The notes: a model not told the origin generated them from the letters alone. Positions 52,597 to 64,000 are shown, numbered from the stretch's first letter. The stretch is 64,000 bases of DNA from an uncultured Bacteroidales bacterium (GCA_944321735.1 CALUMK010000008.1:1-64000); one strand, 5' to 3'. Numbers and translations are program-made.

Positions 52597-53856
52597 TCAC
52601 ACGCCGCTGCTTGCTCCGGCAGTCACCGTACAGAACTCAGCCCTATCCAAAAACCGCCTTGCCGCGTCCCTTATCTGCTCCGGCGTGATCGAGAACAGCA
52701 CATCCTCGTTCCGCTCGTAGAATTCAGGCCCTTGGCCAATCAAAGTAAAGAACTTCATCCGCTCGGCCAATTCGAAAGTCCCGTCCAATTCCCGCATGAA
52801 ATCCCCCATATACGCATGGCGGACCAAATCCAGCTCGTCTTCCGATATCTCCTTGCGTCTGAGTTTGTCTATTTCTTTTCCTATCTCGGCAATCACTAAT
52901 TCCGTGCTGTCGGCCTTGACTTCGGAACTGATCATCCAGACGGGCTGGAACCGCAAAGGTATCACATAGGACGAAATCCCGTACGTATAACCTTTCTCCT
53001 CCCGGATATTGCGCATCAGACGGGAGCCGAAATAACCGCCCAACACATAATCCACCACCTTGAATACCGGAAAATCCTCGCTCTTGAGGTCGCAGACCGG
53101 CATCCCGATACGGACAGAAGCCTGCAAAGAACCTTCCATCGGCACATCCACCCGCCGGCCGGCCGAAAAGGAGGGCGTCTGCGGACCATGTTCCTTGTCC
53201 GCCCGCTCCCCGCTCCAATCCTTGCCTCCAAAAGCATCATCCAAGGCCTTGCAATGGGCTTCGGTGAAATTCCCGGCCAAGACAATGCTGCAATTCTCGG
53301 CCACATACTGCTTCTTGTAGAATTTCCGTAAATCGGCAGCTTCCAGTTTTTTGAAATCCTCTTCCTGGACCACGACCCCGTACGGATGTTCCGGCCCGAA
53401 CATCGTGGAATAGAAAGCCCGGCGGGAAACCTCCGAAACTTTCCGTGCATTGACCAGGAAACGACGATGTTCCTTGCGCAGATAAGTATCCAGTTCTTCT
53501 TCCAGATAGACCGAATGCCGTACCACTTCTTCGCAAAGCGGCAGAATCCGGTCGAAATAACGGCTCATGCACGAAAAGACAATCGAAGCCTGGTCCCGGT
53601 CCGGATAGCGCTCTACATAAGCCCCGAAATAATCGATTTTCTCGGATAAAGCCTGAGCCGTATAGTGTTCTGTGCCCGTCCCCAACAGGTAACAGGACGC
53701 TCCTGCCTGCATGATTTTCTGCTGGTAGTAGCTCCCTGCCTCGAAAATGAATTCCAAACGGACCAAGTCTATATGCGAATCCGGGAACGTGTATAGAGGA
53801 ATCCCGTTGGCCAAGCGCCTTGTCCGAGGCCTCAGTTTATCGTAATCGAATCTCAT
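52597..53856 (-). CDS. M16 family peptidase, non-catalytic partner
   Basis: The 419-residue protein has the M16 two-domain fold (LVRLEFIFEAGSYYQ..., and the C-terminal VVDYVLGGYFGSRLMRNIREEKGYTYGI). The zinc motif HxxEH at the usual position is absent: GTGTEHYTAQALSEKIDYFG stands there. Such inactive subunits pair with an active M16 partner, and the gene upstream encodes one. The two reading frames overlap by four bases (ATGA), so translation is coupled. No signal peptide is seen, so the pair is probably cytosolic. Confidence 0.88.
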   Translation of the reverse strand: MRFDYDKLRPRTRRLANGIPLYTFPDSHIDLVRLEFIFEAGSYYQQKIMQAGASCYLLGTGTEHYTAQALSEKIDYFGAYVERYPDRDQASIVFSCMSRYFDRILPLCEEVVRHSVYLEEELDTYLRKEHRRFLVNARKVSEVSRRAFYSTMFGPEHPYGVVVQEEDFKKLEAADLRKFYKKQYVAENCSIVLAGNFTEAHCKALDDAFGGKDWSGERADKEHGPQTPSFSAGRRVDVPMEGSLQASVRIGMPVCDLKSEDFPVFKVVDYVLGGYFGSRLMRNIREEKGYTYGISSYVIPLRFQPVWMISSEVKADSTELVIAEIGKEIDKLRRKEISEDELDLVRHAYMGDFMRELDGTFELAERMKFFTLIGQGPEFYERNEDVLFSITPEQIRDAARRFLDRAEFCTVTAGASSGV

Positions 53857-55130
53857 TCTTCCTCCTCCATGATACAGGCCGGCCCGGCATTTCCGGAGGC
53901 CTTGTAATACAAGGTATTGCTATTCTCCTGCCGCAGGCAGCGGGCCACCGCCTCCTGCATGTCCCCGGCTTGGATCGCGCGGTATTTCGCATCCTCCCGG
54001 TTCAGCACAGAAGCATCTCCCATCAAAGCGAAATAGCCCAGGTTCATTGCCTTGTCCATCGCTTTCATATTGGAATAAAGCAATGCGGCTTCCACCTTGT
54101 TCTTGACCTTCTGCAATTCCATTTCGGGAATATCCTCCTGCACAAGGCGCGCTATTTCCTCATCCACCGCCTTCTCCGCCGTTTCGAACGCCACCCCTTC
54201 TTCCAAAAATCCCGACACAAGGAACAATCCCGCTTCTATGTCTCCTGACACATAAGCATTCACACTATTGAACAGCTTCTTTTCCTTGACCAGACGGGTA
54301 TAGAAACGGGAAGACTCCCCGTTGGAGAGTATATCCGATACCAAATCGAATACATAGAAATCATCGCTCAGCCGCTCGCCCATATGGTATGTCTTGTACA
54401 ACGCATTGGCTGGCACATCCCTCGTCACCGATTCCCTCCGGGCTTCCTTTTGCTGCGGTTCCACCGGCAAGCGCCTCGGAGGCCGGTTCCCTCTTGGGAT
54501 ATGCCCGAACCACTTCCGGCTCATCTCGAAGATTTCCTCGGCTTCCACCGGCCCGGCCACCGTCAGAATCGCATTGTCCGGCTTATAATAAGTGGCATAG
54601 AACTCCCTGACATCCTTGAGCGAAACCGATTCGATCTGTTCCACGCTCTTGCCTATCGTGGACCAAGCATAAGGATGCACCTTGTAGCTCAACGGGCGGA
54701 CCAGCAAATCGGAATCCCCATAGGGCTGATTGAGGCATCTTTCCTTGAACTCCTCTATGACAACCCCTTTCTGGATATCCAGTTTCTTCTGATTGATTGT
54801 CAAATCCGACATGCGATCGCTCTCTATGCGGAACGCCACTTCCAGGGAATCCTTGGGAATCAGGATATAATAATTAGTGAAATCGTTATTGGTGAATGCA
54901 TTGTTCGATCCGCCCACCCGGTCCAGTTCCATATCGAAATCCTTCACATGCTTGGATCCGCTGAACATCAAGTGTTCGAAAAGATGGGCGAACCCGGTCT
55001 TCTCCGGATTCTCGTCCTTGGAACCCACATCGTAAATCAGGTTGAAAGCCACCATCGAAGTGGTATCATCCTTGTGGACCAGAACCCGGAGACCATTGTC
55101 CAGGACTGTTTCCTTGTAATCTATCTGCAT
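53853..55130 (-). CDS. M16 family zinc peptidase, catalytic subunit
   Basis: The 425-residue protein has the zinc-binding HxxEH motif in GFAHLFEHLMFSGSKH near residue 46, the start NGLRVLVHKDDTTSMVAFNLIYDVGSKDE, and the C-terminal GESSRFYTRLVKEKKLF. It degrades peptides, perhaps ones generated at the envelope or from imported protein. It overlaps the non-catalytic M16 gene by four bases downstream and the purD end by ten bases upstream. purD, this gene and the inactive partner therefore look like one operon. Confidence 0.92.
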   Translation of the reverse strand: MQIDYKETVLDNGLRVLVHKDDTTSMVAFNLIYDVGSKDENPEKTGFAHLFEHLMFSGSKHVKDFDMELDRVGGSNNAFTNNDFTNYYILIPKDSLEVAFRIESDRMSDLTINQKKLDIQKGVVIEEFKERCLNQPYGDSDLLVRPLSYKVHPYAWSTIGKSVEQIESVSLKDVREFYATYYKPDNAILTVAGPVEAEEIFEMSRKWFGHIPRGNRPPRRLPVEPQQKEARRESVTRDVPANALYKTYHMGERLSDDFYVFDLVSDILSNGESSRFYTRLVKEKKLFNSVNAYVSGDIEAGLFLVSGFLEEGVAFETAEKAVDEEIARLVQEDIPEMELQKVKNKVEAALLYSNMKAMDKAMNLGYFALMGDASVLNREDAKYRAIQAGDMQEAVARCLRQENSNTLYYKASGNAGPACIMEEEE

Positions 55131-56425
55131 ACGTCCTTGCCTATGTCTTTGCGGTAATACATCTTGTCGAAATGTATCTTTTCCACTTCCTTGTAGGTCT
55201 TTTCCAAAGCTTGAGCCAAAGTAGGCGCCAAGGTGGTGACCGCCAGGACACGGCCGCCGGAACTTAGCACACGGCCTTCCGTATCGGCTTTCGTGCCCGC
55301 ATGGAACAGCAGCGTATCTTTGTCCGTATCTCCCAAACCTTCAATCGGATAGCCCTTCCCATAGGATTCAGGATAGCCTCCCGAAACCAGCATCACGCAG
55401 GCAGCCGCTTCGGCCTTCACTTTCAATTCCATCTTGTCCAGCCTACGGTCATGAACTGCCCAAAGCAAATCCACCATATCCGAATCTATCCTCGGCATCA
55501 CCGACTCGGTTTCAGGATCTCCCATACGGACATTGTATTCAATCACATACGGGTCGCCATCCACATTCATCAGGCCGATGAACAGGAAACCCGAATACGG
55601 GATATGCTCCTTGCGCAACTGGGCAACCGTCGGCTTCACGATACGTTCTTCCACTTTGGCCATGAAGTCCTTGCCGGCAAAAGGAACCGGAGAGACCGAC
55701 CCCATGCCGCCGGTATTCAAGCCTGTGTCGCCTTCGCCCACCTTCTTATAATCCTTGGCTTCAGGCAGAATCATATAATGCTCGCCATCAATCAGCACGA
55801 ACACCGACAGTTCCACACCTTGCAGAAACTGCTCTATCACCACCTTGTCCGAAGCATTCCCGAACTTGTGCCCTACCAGCATTTCTTCCAAAGCCGCTTC
55901 GGCCGCTGCCTTGTCAGGCTCAATCAGAACCCCTTTCCCGGCAGCCAGCCCATCGGCCTTGAGCACGTAAGGCGGTTGCATCTTGTTCAGGAAAGCCTTG
56001 GCCTCATCCAACTGAGAGGCATCGAACGAAGCATAAGCCGCCGTCGGAATGCCCGCCCTTTGCATGAATTCCTTGGCAAACTGCTTGCTGCCCTCCAAAC
56101 GGGCACCCGCCTTCCAAGGACCGATTATCGCCAAGTCCCGGAAATTGGCATCGGCCTGGAAATAATCATGGATTCCCCGCACTAGGGGATCTTCCGGCCC
56201 GACTACCAGCATATCGATATCGTTCTCGATGATGAAATCCTTGACTTGGGCAAAATTAATCGGATCCAGTTCCGCATTCTCCGCCCATTGCAGAGTCCCG
56301 GCATTGCCCGGTGCCACAAAAAGCTTGTCCAAATGCGCACTTTGGGAAATCTTCTGCGCCAAAGCGCTTTCCCGGCCTCCCGATCCTAAAATCAGCACCC
56401 GGGTCTTGTTCCTGTTTCCTGTCAT
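55121..56425 (-). CDS. purD: Phosphoribosylamine-glycine ligase
   Basis: The 434-residue ATP-grasp enzyme makes glycinamide ribonucleotide in purine synthesis. The start (KTRVLILGSGGRESALAQKI), FVAPGNAGT, YVLKADGLAAGKGVLI, GVELSVFVLIDGEHY and the MGDPETESVMPRI metal-binding segment are typical. The length is normal. Its end overlaps the M16 catalytic gene by 10 bp, and gyrB lies 18 bp upstream on the same strand. Together these genes form a likely gyrB-purD-M16 transcription unit. Confidence 0.95.
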   Translation of the reverse strand: MTGNRNKTRVLILGSGGRESALAQKISQSAHLDKLFVAPGNAGTLQWAENAELDPINFAQVKDFIIENDIDMLVVGPEDPLVRGIHDYFQADANFRDLAIIGPWKAGARLEGSKQFAKEFMQRAGIPTAAYASFDASQLDEAKAFLNKMQPPYVLKADGLAAGKGVLIEPDKAAAEAALEEMLVGHKFGNASDKVVIEQFLQGVELSVFVLIDGEHYMILPEAKDYKKVGEGDTGLNTGGMGSVSPVPFAGKDFMAKVEERIVKPTVAQLRKEHIPYSGFLFIGLMNVDGDPYVIEYNVRMGDPETESVMPRIDSDMVDLLWAVHDRRLDKMELKVKAEAAACVMLVSGGYPESYGKGYPIEGLGDTDKDTLLFHAGTKADTEGRVLSSGGRVLAVTTLAPTLAQALEKTYKEVEKIHFDKMYYRKDIGKDVCR

Positions 56426-56443
56426 TTCTCTCTGGATTAAGGA

Positions 56444-58417
<1,974 letters not shown>

Positions 58418-58651
58418 CTATATTTTTTTACATTCTCACATTCTAAAGCATAGCCGATTGCTGGAATTGACCCCGCATCGATAGCGACATCTTGGAACTG
58501 ATGCCATAGCAAACTGACAAAAATAGGCAATCGAGGCCGTTTTTACAAAGCCTTTCCCCGCATATTCACGGGATTTTTCAACAATCCAAAAGAAAATCAT
58601 TCCATCGAATCCGAAGCAGGCTCCCAAACTCCAAGCCTGCCGTAAAAGAAT

Positions 58652-60667
58652 CTAATCGAAGAAACGCCAGGATACCCCGAAACGCACGCAACGATCCCAT
58701 AACGGATAATGGGGGGTCTGAATATAATTGTATCCGAAAAGTCCTTGCGCTATATTCACCCCCTTGACAAAAAGATTGGCTCGTTTCACCTTGAAATTCA
58801 AGAAAACGTTCAACATCACGAAATTCCCCGTCTTGACCTCATCCTGCCAATAGTAGGAAGTCGTAGCCGGTGAATAGGCATCCGCATAATAAGGAGTATT
58901 ATACATCACCTCGACCCCGACTTGCACTTCGGCAATATCCTTGATTGGAATAATCCCATATACATTCTCCTGCATCGAAAATAACGGCACATGCAGGTAT
59001 TCCGGAGCGGAACTATAGGCGAACATCAGCAAATTATCCATTCCAATGTATTTCCCGATCCGCAAAGACTTGCCTCCCACCACGTTGACCAAGAAAAACT
59101 CCTTTTCCGCCTGCACCGGCCCGTCCTTTTTCAAAAAGGTATAATTCTGCAACAATCCCGCTTTTCCTCTCAACCACCATCCTTTCAGATTGAATTTGAA
59201 CTGGGCGTAAGCCTCCATATTCTTCTGCCAATCATTATTCCAATAGAAATGATTGGATGCATGATAAGTGTAAATCCAATCCGGCTCGAATCGGTTCACG
59301 CCCAGCTGAACCGCGATCCCATCCCGCATCGACAAAGTCCGCTGGGCATCGTTCTTGAACAAATACTTGAACATAGCTCGCCCGCTGAAGTCGAACTGGT
59401 TGTAACCGCCAAAGCCGAAATCCAAATAAGCATCAAATACAAACCTGTCAGCGAAATCTATTTGTACCTGGGCAAACGGGAACCACTGGATCCATTGCTG
59501 GAAAGACATCTGGTCGTGCCATCGGATATACTCGTTCTTGAAACCTGCCGCGAACTTGAAAGCATAACCGAACGGAATCTTCTCCATATCGGCACTACTA
59601 TAAAACACCCGGTTGGTCATCTTCATCATCCAGCTCTTGTCTCGGCTTTCCGATGGATTCAGATAAAAATTGTCATACAAACCGTCTGCCAACGTAGTCT
59701 GATCCCTATAAAAGAAATAAAAATCCTGTATTTCAAAAGCATGTGTAAGGAAACCAAAACTCCTATTATTTTCCGCTATCGTATCTTTTTGATTATCGTA
59801 AAAATGATAAGACTGCTTAAAAAAATACTTGTTCTCCCGCCACCTGCTCTTCGCATTGTTCATATAAACAGGAACCCGCAAGCGGTTCGTCTCCATGTTT
59901 TCCGTAAACACGGAATCCGTCTTCATCCCCCCGTTTTCCCCCACAGCCGCCACATTATGAATATAACCGAACAATATCCGGTATTTGGAATCCCGGGTGA
60001 TATAATTCCCGGTCACGCCCACATTATACTGATTGCTCTGACTATTGTTATAGGGACCGTACACATCGTAAACCCGGAAATCGATTCCCACATTCAATCC
60101 TCTGGCCACATTCTGGTTATGAATCGCCCGGAAAAAATTCAAGTCCTGCCCGAAATTATTTACAAAATAAAGATACGTATAGGGCGTCTTCGTTTGCAGA
60201 AAAGGCGTGTTTTCTTGCGTATAGAACCAAGAGGTATAAGGATTTGTCCTGTGATTGAAACCCGATGTCTGACGCGGGTTGAATTCAATAAGCTGATCCG
60301 GCATCCCCAGGCTTCCGCGGCTGTTCCGGAAATCGCCATGCTGGTAAGTCGGATCGTATTTCTGAAATCCATCCAAGACGAAAACCATAGTATCGAACTG
60401 AGGCAGACCGCTTTGCATATAGAGGTCGTAGTAATACTCCGTTTCCCCTTTGTTTCGAGCCAAACCGGCCAGCTTCGCCCTGCGGATCGAGTCTCGCCGT
60501 TGGGCAGGCGTTAAAGTCGAACTTGAAAAATCGGCAGGTGGTGTCTCGATCTGTCCGGTCGTTTCCGGCGTACTGCCGGGAAATGTCTGTTGCGGCAGCT
60601 GGGCGTTCACTACAGAGCCCAACAGCAGGAACAACAAGACCACCGCAAACTTCATTCTCTTTTTCAT
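58652..60667 (-). CDS. Putative porin (Porin_10-like outer-membrane protein)
   Basis: The 671-residue protein has a clear signal peptide (MKKRMKFAVVLLFLLLGSVVNAQ). A short Pro/Thr linker follows, then aromatic-rich alternating strands ending in an aromatic residue (GVSWRFFD), as outer-membrane barrels do. It resembles the uncharacterised Bacteroidota putative porins of Pfam Porin_10. The substrate is unknown. The start at 60667 is preferred; an upstream in-frame ATG at 60769 overlaps trmB and would bury the signal peptide. It lies 50 bp from trmB on the same strand. Confidence 0.85.
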   Translation of the reverse strand: MKKRMKFAVVLLFLLLGSVVNAQLPQQTFPGSTPETTGQIETPPADFSSSTLTPAQRRDSIRRAKLAGLARNKGETEYYYDLYMQSGLPQFDTMVFVLDGFQKYDPTYQHGDFRNSRGSLGMPDQLIEFNPRQTSGFNHRTNPYTSWFYTQENTPFLQTKTPYTYLYFVNNFGQDLNFFRAIHNQNVARGLNVGIDFRVYDVYGPYNNSQSNQYNVGVTGNYITRDSKYRILFGYIHNVAAVGENGGMKTDSVFTENMETNRLRVPVYMNNAKSRWRENKYFFKQSYHFYDNQKDTIAENNRSFGFLTHAFEIQDFYFFYRDQTTLADGLYDNFYLNPSESRDKSWMMKMTNRVFYSSADMEKIPFGYAFKFAAGFKNEYIRWHDQMSFQQWIQWFPFAQVQIDFADRFVFDAYLDFGFGGYNQFDFSGRAMFKYLFKNDAQRTLSMRDGIAVQLGVNRFEPDWIYTYHASNHFYWNNDWQKNMEAYAQFKFNLKGWWLRGKAGLLQNYTFLKKDGPVQAEKEFFLVNVVGGKSLRIGKYIGMDNLLMFAYSSAPEYLHVPLFSMQENVYGIIPIKDIAEVQVGVEVMYNTPYYADAYSPATTSYYWQDEVKTGNFVMLNVFLNFKVKRANLFVKGVNIAQGLFGYNYIQTPHYPLWDRCVRFGVSWRFFD

Positions 60668-60717
60668 CCCGTTCTCGATACCGTTTTCCAGACCGAAACA
60701 ATCCCAGGGTTCGACAT

Positions 60718-61386
60718 TCACGCTAAACGGAATGCCAAATATTTTATCTTCCTTCCCTCTGCCAACCAACGCTTTTCATAAAAGGTCTGCACTGCTGCCG
60801 CTTCGCTCTGTGCCGTTTCCTCTGCATACAAGTCAGGTGTCGATGCCAAGATTTCATACCCTGCCGGTTCCACCACCTCATGCAGGCAATATTCATACAA
60901 ATCGGTATCATCCGTTTTCAGGTGCACGATGCCCTTCCCTTCCGGAAACAACTTCCGGTACCGGTCCAGAAACATCGGGGAGCATAACCTCTTATTGGGC
61001 TTCGACGGCTGCGGATCGGGAAAGGTAATCCAAATCTCAGATATTTCCCCTGGCGCGAAAACCCGTTCCACAAACTCGGCTCTTGTCCGGACAAAAGCCA
61101 CATTCGGCATCGCCTCTTCCGTGGCAGTCTTGCATCCTCGCCACAAACGGGCACCTTTGATATCCAAGCCCACAAAATTCTTATCCGGATACCGCCGAGC
61201 CAATCCTACCGTATAATCCCCCTTGCCACAACCCATCTCCAAGACAACAGGATTCGCATTCCCATAATATTCCTCCTTCCAATGCCCGCGCAAAGGTGCT
61301 TCCCATGGCTGAATCGTGGCCGGGAACTGAAAAAGGTTCTTAAAACCAAGATTTTCTTCGAATTTAGCTAACTTATTCTTTCCCAA
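60718..61386 (-). CDS. trmB: tRNA (guanine-N7-)-methyltransferase
   Basis: The 222-residue enzyme methylates G46 in tRNA with S-adenosylmethionine. Visible motifs are VVLEMGCGKGDYTVGLARRYPDKNFVGLDIKGARLWRGC (SAM binding) and ISEIWITFPDPQPSKPNKRLCSPMFLDRY, the family signature. The length is typical. It begins MGKNKLAKFEENLGFKN, a common start in Bacteroidales. The putative porin gene follows on the same strand. Confidence 0.95.
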   Translation of the reverse strand: MGKNKLAKFEENLGFKNLFQFPATIQPWEAPLRGHWKEEYYGNANPVVLEMGCGKGDYTVGLARRYPDKNFVGLDIKGARLWRGCKTATEEAMPNVAFVRTRAEFVERVFAPGEISEIWITFPDPQPSKPNKRLCSPMFLDRYRKLFPEGKGIVHLKTDDTDLYEYCLHEVVEPAGYEILASTPDLYAEETAQSEAAAVQTFYEKRWLAEGRKIKYLAFRLA

Positions 61387-61485
61387 AACTCTCTATTCTT
61401 TTCTATGAAAACAAGGAAACCGAAGTCCTTGCCTTGGACAATCAAACGACAAGAACTCCGGCATTCCCCTTTTCGATGATTCAAC

Positions 61486-62883
61486 TTATTTTGCCTCGAA
61501 AATCCAGCAATCCATCTTCTTCTGGTCACGGAAATAAGCCTTGGAATCAATAGCTTCTGACCGGGTGGCACAGGTCTTCACACTGATATAATATATATCC
61601 TTGTCCGCCACGTACAAGGCAGAAGGAGCTTGTCCTTGCTTTTTCAAATCGTTGTACTTGTTCTGCGCGTATGTCTTGTTTGCAAAGCTGCCCACAATGA
61701 TATAAAACTTGCCTTTCACAGGTGCTTGAGGTGCAAAAGCCCCCGCCTGCTGGGATTGGGGCTTTGCCGCCGGTTTCGCGGCAGGCTTTACCGCTGGCTT
61801 CGCTGCCGGACGTGCCTGGGGTTTGGATTGGGCTTGTTTGGCTTTTGCCTCGGCTTTCTCCCGTTGTACTTGACCAGCAATCACTTCGTTGGCGATTTGC
61901 TCGTTTTCAGCAGCCACTGACTCTTCCGCCAAGGCGGCCATATCAACCTCTTCTGCCAGCATCATGTCCACATTTTCTTCTATCAAGCTGTCATTGACTG
62001 GCAACAAGCTCTCCATTTCTGTCGGATGAGTCGAACCAAACAGGCTTTCACGCACCGGACGAATGGCAAACAGCACAATCAACAAAACCGCAACCAAACA
62101 ACAGAGCAAGAACCACCATTGGGTAAACATATTCTTGCCCTCGGACTGCGAACCTTTCCGCGATATGCCCCGCTGGTTCCCTTGTCCTCCGTTCCCGCCT
62201 CGACGGTTTTCCAAAACCATCTCCTTGTTGGGCATTGCCGGACGCGGGTTGGCAGGACGCTGACGGTTATCGTTCGGATTTGATCGGAAAGTGTTCTTAT
62301 TATGCCTGCGGTCATTCTGGTTCGAACGGGAATCACGCTCCTGACGGCACTCCGTACGAGGGGCACGAAACCGGGTCTCCTGATCCGGGCGTGAAACCGG
62401 CTGAGGCTGAGGCTGAGCCGGACGGGTATCTTGCTCTACGACCGGACTACTTACCTCAGGAACGGCCTGAGGCTCTGCAGAAACCTTATCCTTTGCCGAA
62501 AGCTTGATATCTATCATCGGATCTTCCAATCCGAATTCCGCTTCTACAGGCCTTGCCCCTCCGATTGCCGGAACAAACTCCACCCTGTCGGCAAGGATTG
62601 AAAAGCCCCCCACTCCGTCCATATATACATTGCCCGAAGATTTCAATGCATGCAGAATCTTATGAACCCATTCCTCCATCTCTGCACGAGCAGATTCCTC
62701 GCTGATATTATCTTCAAATGCAATATAATTCAGAAACGTCTTGTCGGTAGGACTTACCTCCTTGAACAAAATACATGAAGCCCCATCCTTTTCTCCTGCA
62801 TAAAACACCCCCAAGCCAGGAACAGCCGCTTCCTTCTGAGGCTGTTCGGCCAAAAATTTCTTCAAATGATCTGCAACACTCAT
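61486..62883 (-). CDS. HU-CCDC81-like and SPOR domain membrane protein
   Basis: The 465-residue protein has an N-terminal HU-like CCDC81-type region (residues 1-130, VSPTDKTFLNYIAFEDNISEE, SGNVYMDGVGGFSILADRV) and a disordered Arg/Asn/Gln-rich linker. One membrane helix (WWFLLCCLVAVLLIVLFAI) precedes an Ala/Lys/Pro-rich periplasmic stretch and a C-terminal SPOR domain (KGKFYIIVGSFANKTYAQNKYNDL). The SPOR part would bind denuded septal peptidoglycan, while the cytoplasmic HU-like part might touch DNA or another protein. This points to a division role, by inference. It is typical of Bacteroidota. Confidence 0.85.
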   Translation of the reverse strand: MSVADHLKKFLAEQPQKEAAVPGLGVFYAGEKDGASCILFKEVSPTDKTFLNYIAFEDNISEESARAEMEEWVHKILHALKSSGNVYMDGVGGFSILADRVEFVPAIGGARPVEAEFGLEDPMIDIKLSAKDKVSAEPQAVPEVSSPVVEQDTRPAQPQPQPVSRPDQETRFRAPRTECRQERDSRSNQNDRRHNKNTFRSNPNDNRQRPANPRPAMPNKEMVLENRRGGNGGQGNQRGISRKGSQSEGKNMFTQWWFLLCCLVAVLLIVLFAIRPVRESLFGSTHPTEMESLLPVNDSLIEENVDMMLAEEVDMAALAEESVAAENEQIANEVIAGQVQREKAEAKAKQAQSKPQARPAAKPAVKPAAKPAAKPQSQQAGAFAPQAPVKGKFYIIVGSFANKTYAQNKYNDLKKQGQAPSALYVADKDIYYISVKTCATRSEAIDSKAYFRDQKKMDCWIFEAK

Positions 62884-63006
62884 ATTCTTTCAATTTTTCG
62901 GTGTTCAACTCTTGTCAAAACAGTTCCGCAAAACATCCGCTCATCCCGGCAATAACTTCCAAAGAAACCGCACAGCAGGCATTTTCGGATTTTGCAGCAG
63001 GCTCGA

Positions 63007-63624
63007 TTAAAACAAACCGTTGATCTGCGCGTCCACCTGTTCGATAACCGTGCCCAAATCCTCAGGCTTGTTCCGAAAATCCAACTCGTTCACATCCACA
63101 ACCAACAATTTGCCTTGGTCGTAATGCGATATCCAATCCTCGTAACGATCATTCAGGCTCTTGAGATAATCCAAACGGATGCCGCTTTCGTACTCTCTCC
63201 CTCTAAGTTGGATTTGCCGAACCAATGTCGGCACTTCTGCCCGAAGATACACTAACAAATCCGGAGCCTGAATAAAAGAATTCATCAACTCGAAAAGGGA
63301 AAAGTAATTCTCGAAATCCCGCGTCGTCATCAAGCCCATTGCGTGAAGGTTGGGTGCAAAGATGTATGCATCCTCGTAAATGGTCCTGTCCTGGATCACA
63401 TTCTTGCCCTTCTTGCGAATATCCACAATCTGGCGGAAACGGTTGTTCAAGAAATATATCTGCAAATTGAACGACCACCGCCGCATATCTTCATAAAAAC
63501 TGTTCAAATACGGATTGTCGTCCACTTCTTCATACATGGGCTTCCAACGGTAATGCTTGGCAAGAAGCCCGGTCAAAGTGGTCTTGCCGGAACCAATATT
63601 CCCGGCTATCGCTACATGCATCAT
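63007..63624 (-). CDS. Deoxynucleoside kinase
   Basis: The protein of about 205 residues has the P-loop VAIAGNIGSGKTTLTGLLA, YEEVDDNPYLNSFYED, the DRTIYEDAYIFA segment with the catalytic acidic/arginine set, and IQLRGREYESGI in the lid. It phosphorylates a deoxynucleoside in salvage. Deoxyadenosine or deoxyguanosine kinase is the usual assignment for this type, but the specificity is not readable here. The start at 63624 or the next codon (63621) fits the family; an upstream ATG at 63759 adds 45 unrelated residues. Confidence 0.9.
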   Translation of the reverse strand: MMHVAIAGNIGSGKTTLTGLLAKHYRWKPMYEEVDDNPYLNSFYEDMRRWSFNLQIYFLNNRFRQIVDIRKKGKNVIQDRTIYEDAYIFAPNLHAMGLMTTRDFENYFSLFELMNSFIQAPDLLVYLRAEVPTLVRQIQLRGREYESGIRLDYLKSLNDRYEDWISHYDQGKLLVVDVNELDFRNKPEDLGTVIEQVDAQINGLF

Positions 63625-63819
63625 AGACACAATACTGTTTATAAAGTGCGAAGATAATGCAATTCTATCTTCGTCGGCAAACAAAGGTAAGCTTTTTTCC
63701 GCTACATTGAGCCAAACATTCGTATCAAACAAAAGAACCGGATCCTTTCCCCATTGCAATGCGTTTTCCTACCGCCGGCAATCGAGAAAAAACCCGGTTC
63801 TTGATACTCCCTTCAGGCC

Positions 63820-64000
63820 TTATGCTTCAGCAGGGGGCACGTTCATGAAAGGAGCAATCGTATTGCCGGCTTCCGGCTCCACAATTGTCCCGAACACGCT
63901 TTCGTATTTATGGATATTGTCCGCCAAAGCCCGCATCAGGCGTTTCGCATGCTGCGGAGTCAACACAATCCGCGACTTTACCCTCGCTTTTTCCACTCCC
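63820..64000 (-). CDS. DUF3467 family protein, C-terminal part (cut by window end)
   Basis: Only the last 59 codons are in the window: GVEKARVKSRIVLTPQHAKRL... to ...IAPFMNVPPAEA. This is the conserved second half of DUF3467 proteins (about 100 residues), small conserved Bacteroidota proteins of unknown role. The 5' part lies beyond position 64000. It is on the same strand as the deoxynucleoside kinase, about 195 bp upstream of it. Confidence 0.8.
   Translation of the reverse strand, partial: GVEKARVKSRIVLTPQHAKRLMRALADNIHKYESVFGTIVEPEAGNTIAPFMNVPPAEA

Noticed and set aside
58991..60514. 507-codon ORF antisense to the putative porin
   Set aside because: The porin has a signal peptide and a barrel pattern; the antisense frame has no domain and is probably a composition effect.

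Overview
The window is a chromosomal segment of a member of the Bacteroidota, most likely order Bacteroidales. This rests on promoters of the Bacteroides type (TTG/TTTG, 19-20 nt spacer, TAnnTTTG), the general lack of strong Shine-Dalgarno sites, and lineage-typical genes: a DUF4491 protein, a putative porin, an HU-CCDC81/SPOR protein, a YfhO-like membrane protein, DUF3467, an AAA-ATPase/PD-(D/E)XK protein, and a tmRNA whose tag ends ALAA. I cannot name the genus.

Bases 1 to about 16,760 are accessory and AT-rich. In order they hold an OLD-type ATPase/TOPRIM nuclease between two 40-bp direct repeats; an IS3-family element that has beheaded a DUF4143 ATPase gene; a promoter / short ORF / terminator leader in front of two metallophosphoesterases and a third gene split by a ~193-bp MITE; a long, mostly non-coding border; and a defence island. 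The island carries an RloA/RloB-like pair (AbiL-like) and a compact four-gene operon: SIR2, HerA, KTSC and a predicted PD-(D/E)XK nuclease. It ends exactly at the 3' end of mnmE. A second copy of the mnmE tail plus 18 identical bases lies at its left edge, and GGGGACAAA-type repeats lie at both borders. It therefore looks like an integrated element using the mnmE 3' end, but no integrase is encoded inside.

From 16,760 to 64,000 the window is mostly core genome: mnmE, hpf, xerC, an inositol-monophosphatase/NfeD fusion, a U32 peptidase, an ECF S component, tatA, asd, acyl-CoA synthetase, an [FeFe]-hydrogenase-like protein, xerD, tmRNA, ruvB, queG, gapA, dxs, fhs, rubredoxin, META and thioredoxin proteins, a glycosyltransferase, YfhO, tRNA-Gln, SPOR, an M16 protease pair, purD, gyrB, a porin, trmB, HU/SPOR, a deoxynucleoside kinase and DUF3467. 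Several palindromic or MITE-like repeats sit between these genes.

Three things stand out. The first is the SIR2-HerA operon with KTSC and nuclease partners, at an mnmE-targeted island without an integrase. The second is a MITE family with clean 5-bp target duplications, one copy of which breaks a gene whose reading frame is restored exactly when the element is removed on paper. The third is that five unrelated conserved enzymes (MnmE, XerC, IMPase, QueG, XerD) each carry a 45-75 residue hydrophilic insert not usual for their family. All functional calls rest on motif reading only; no database search was run.
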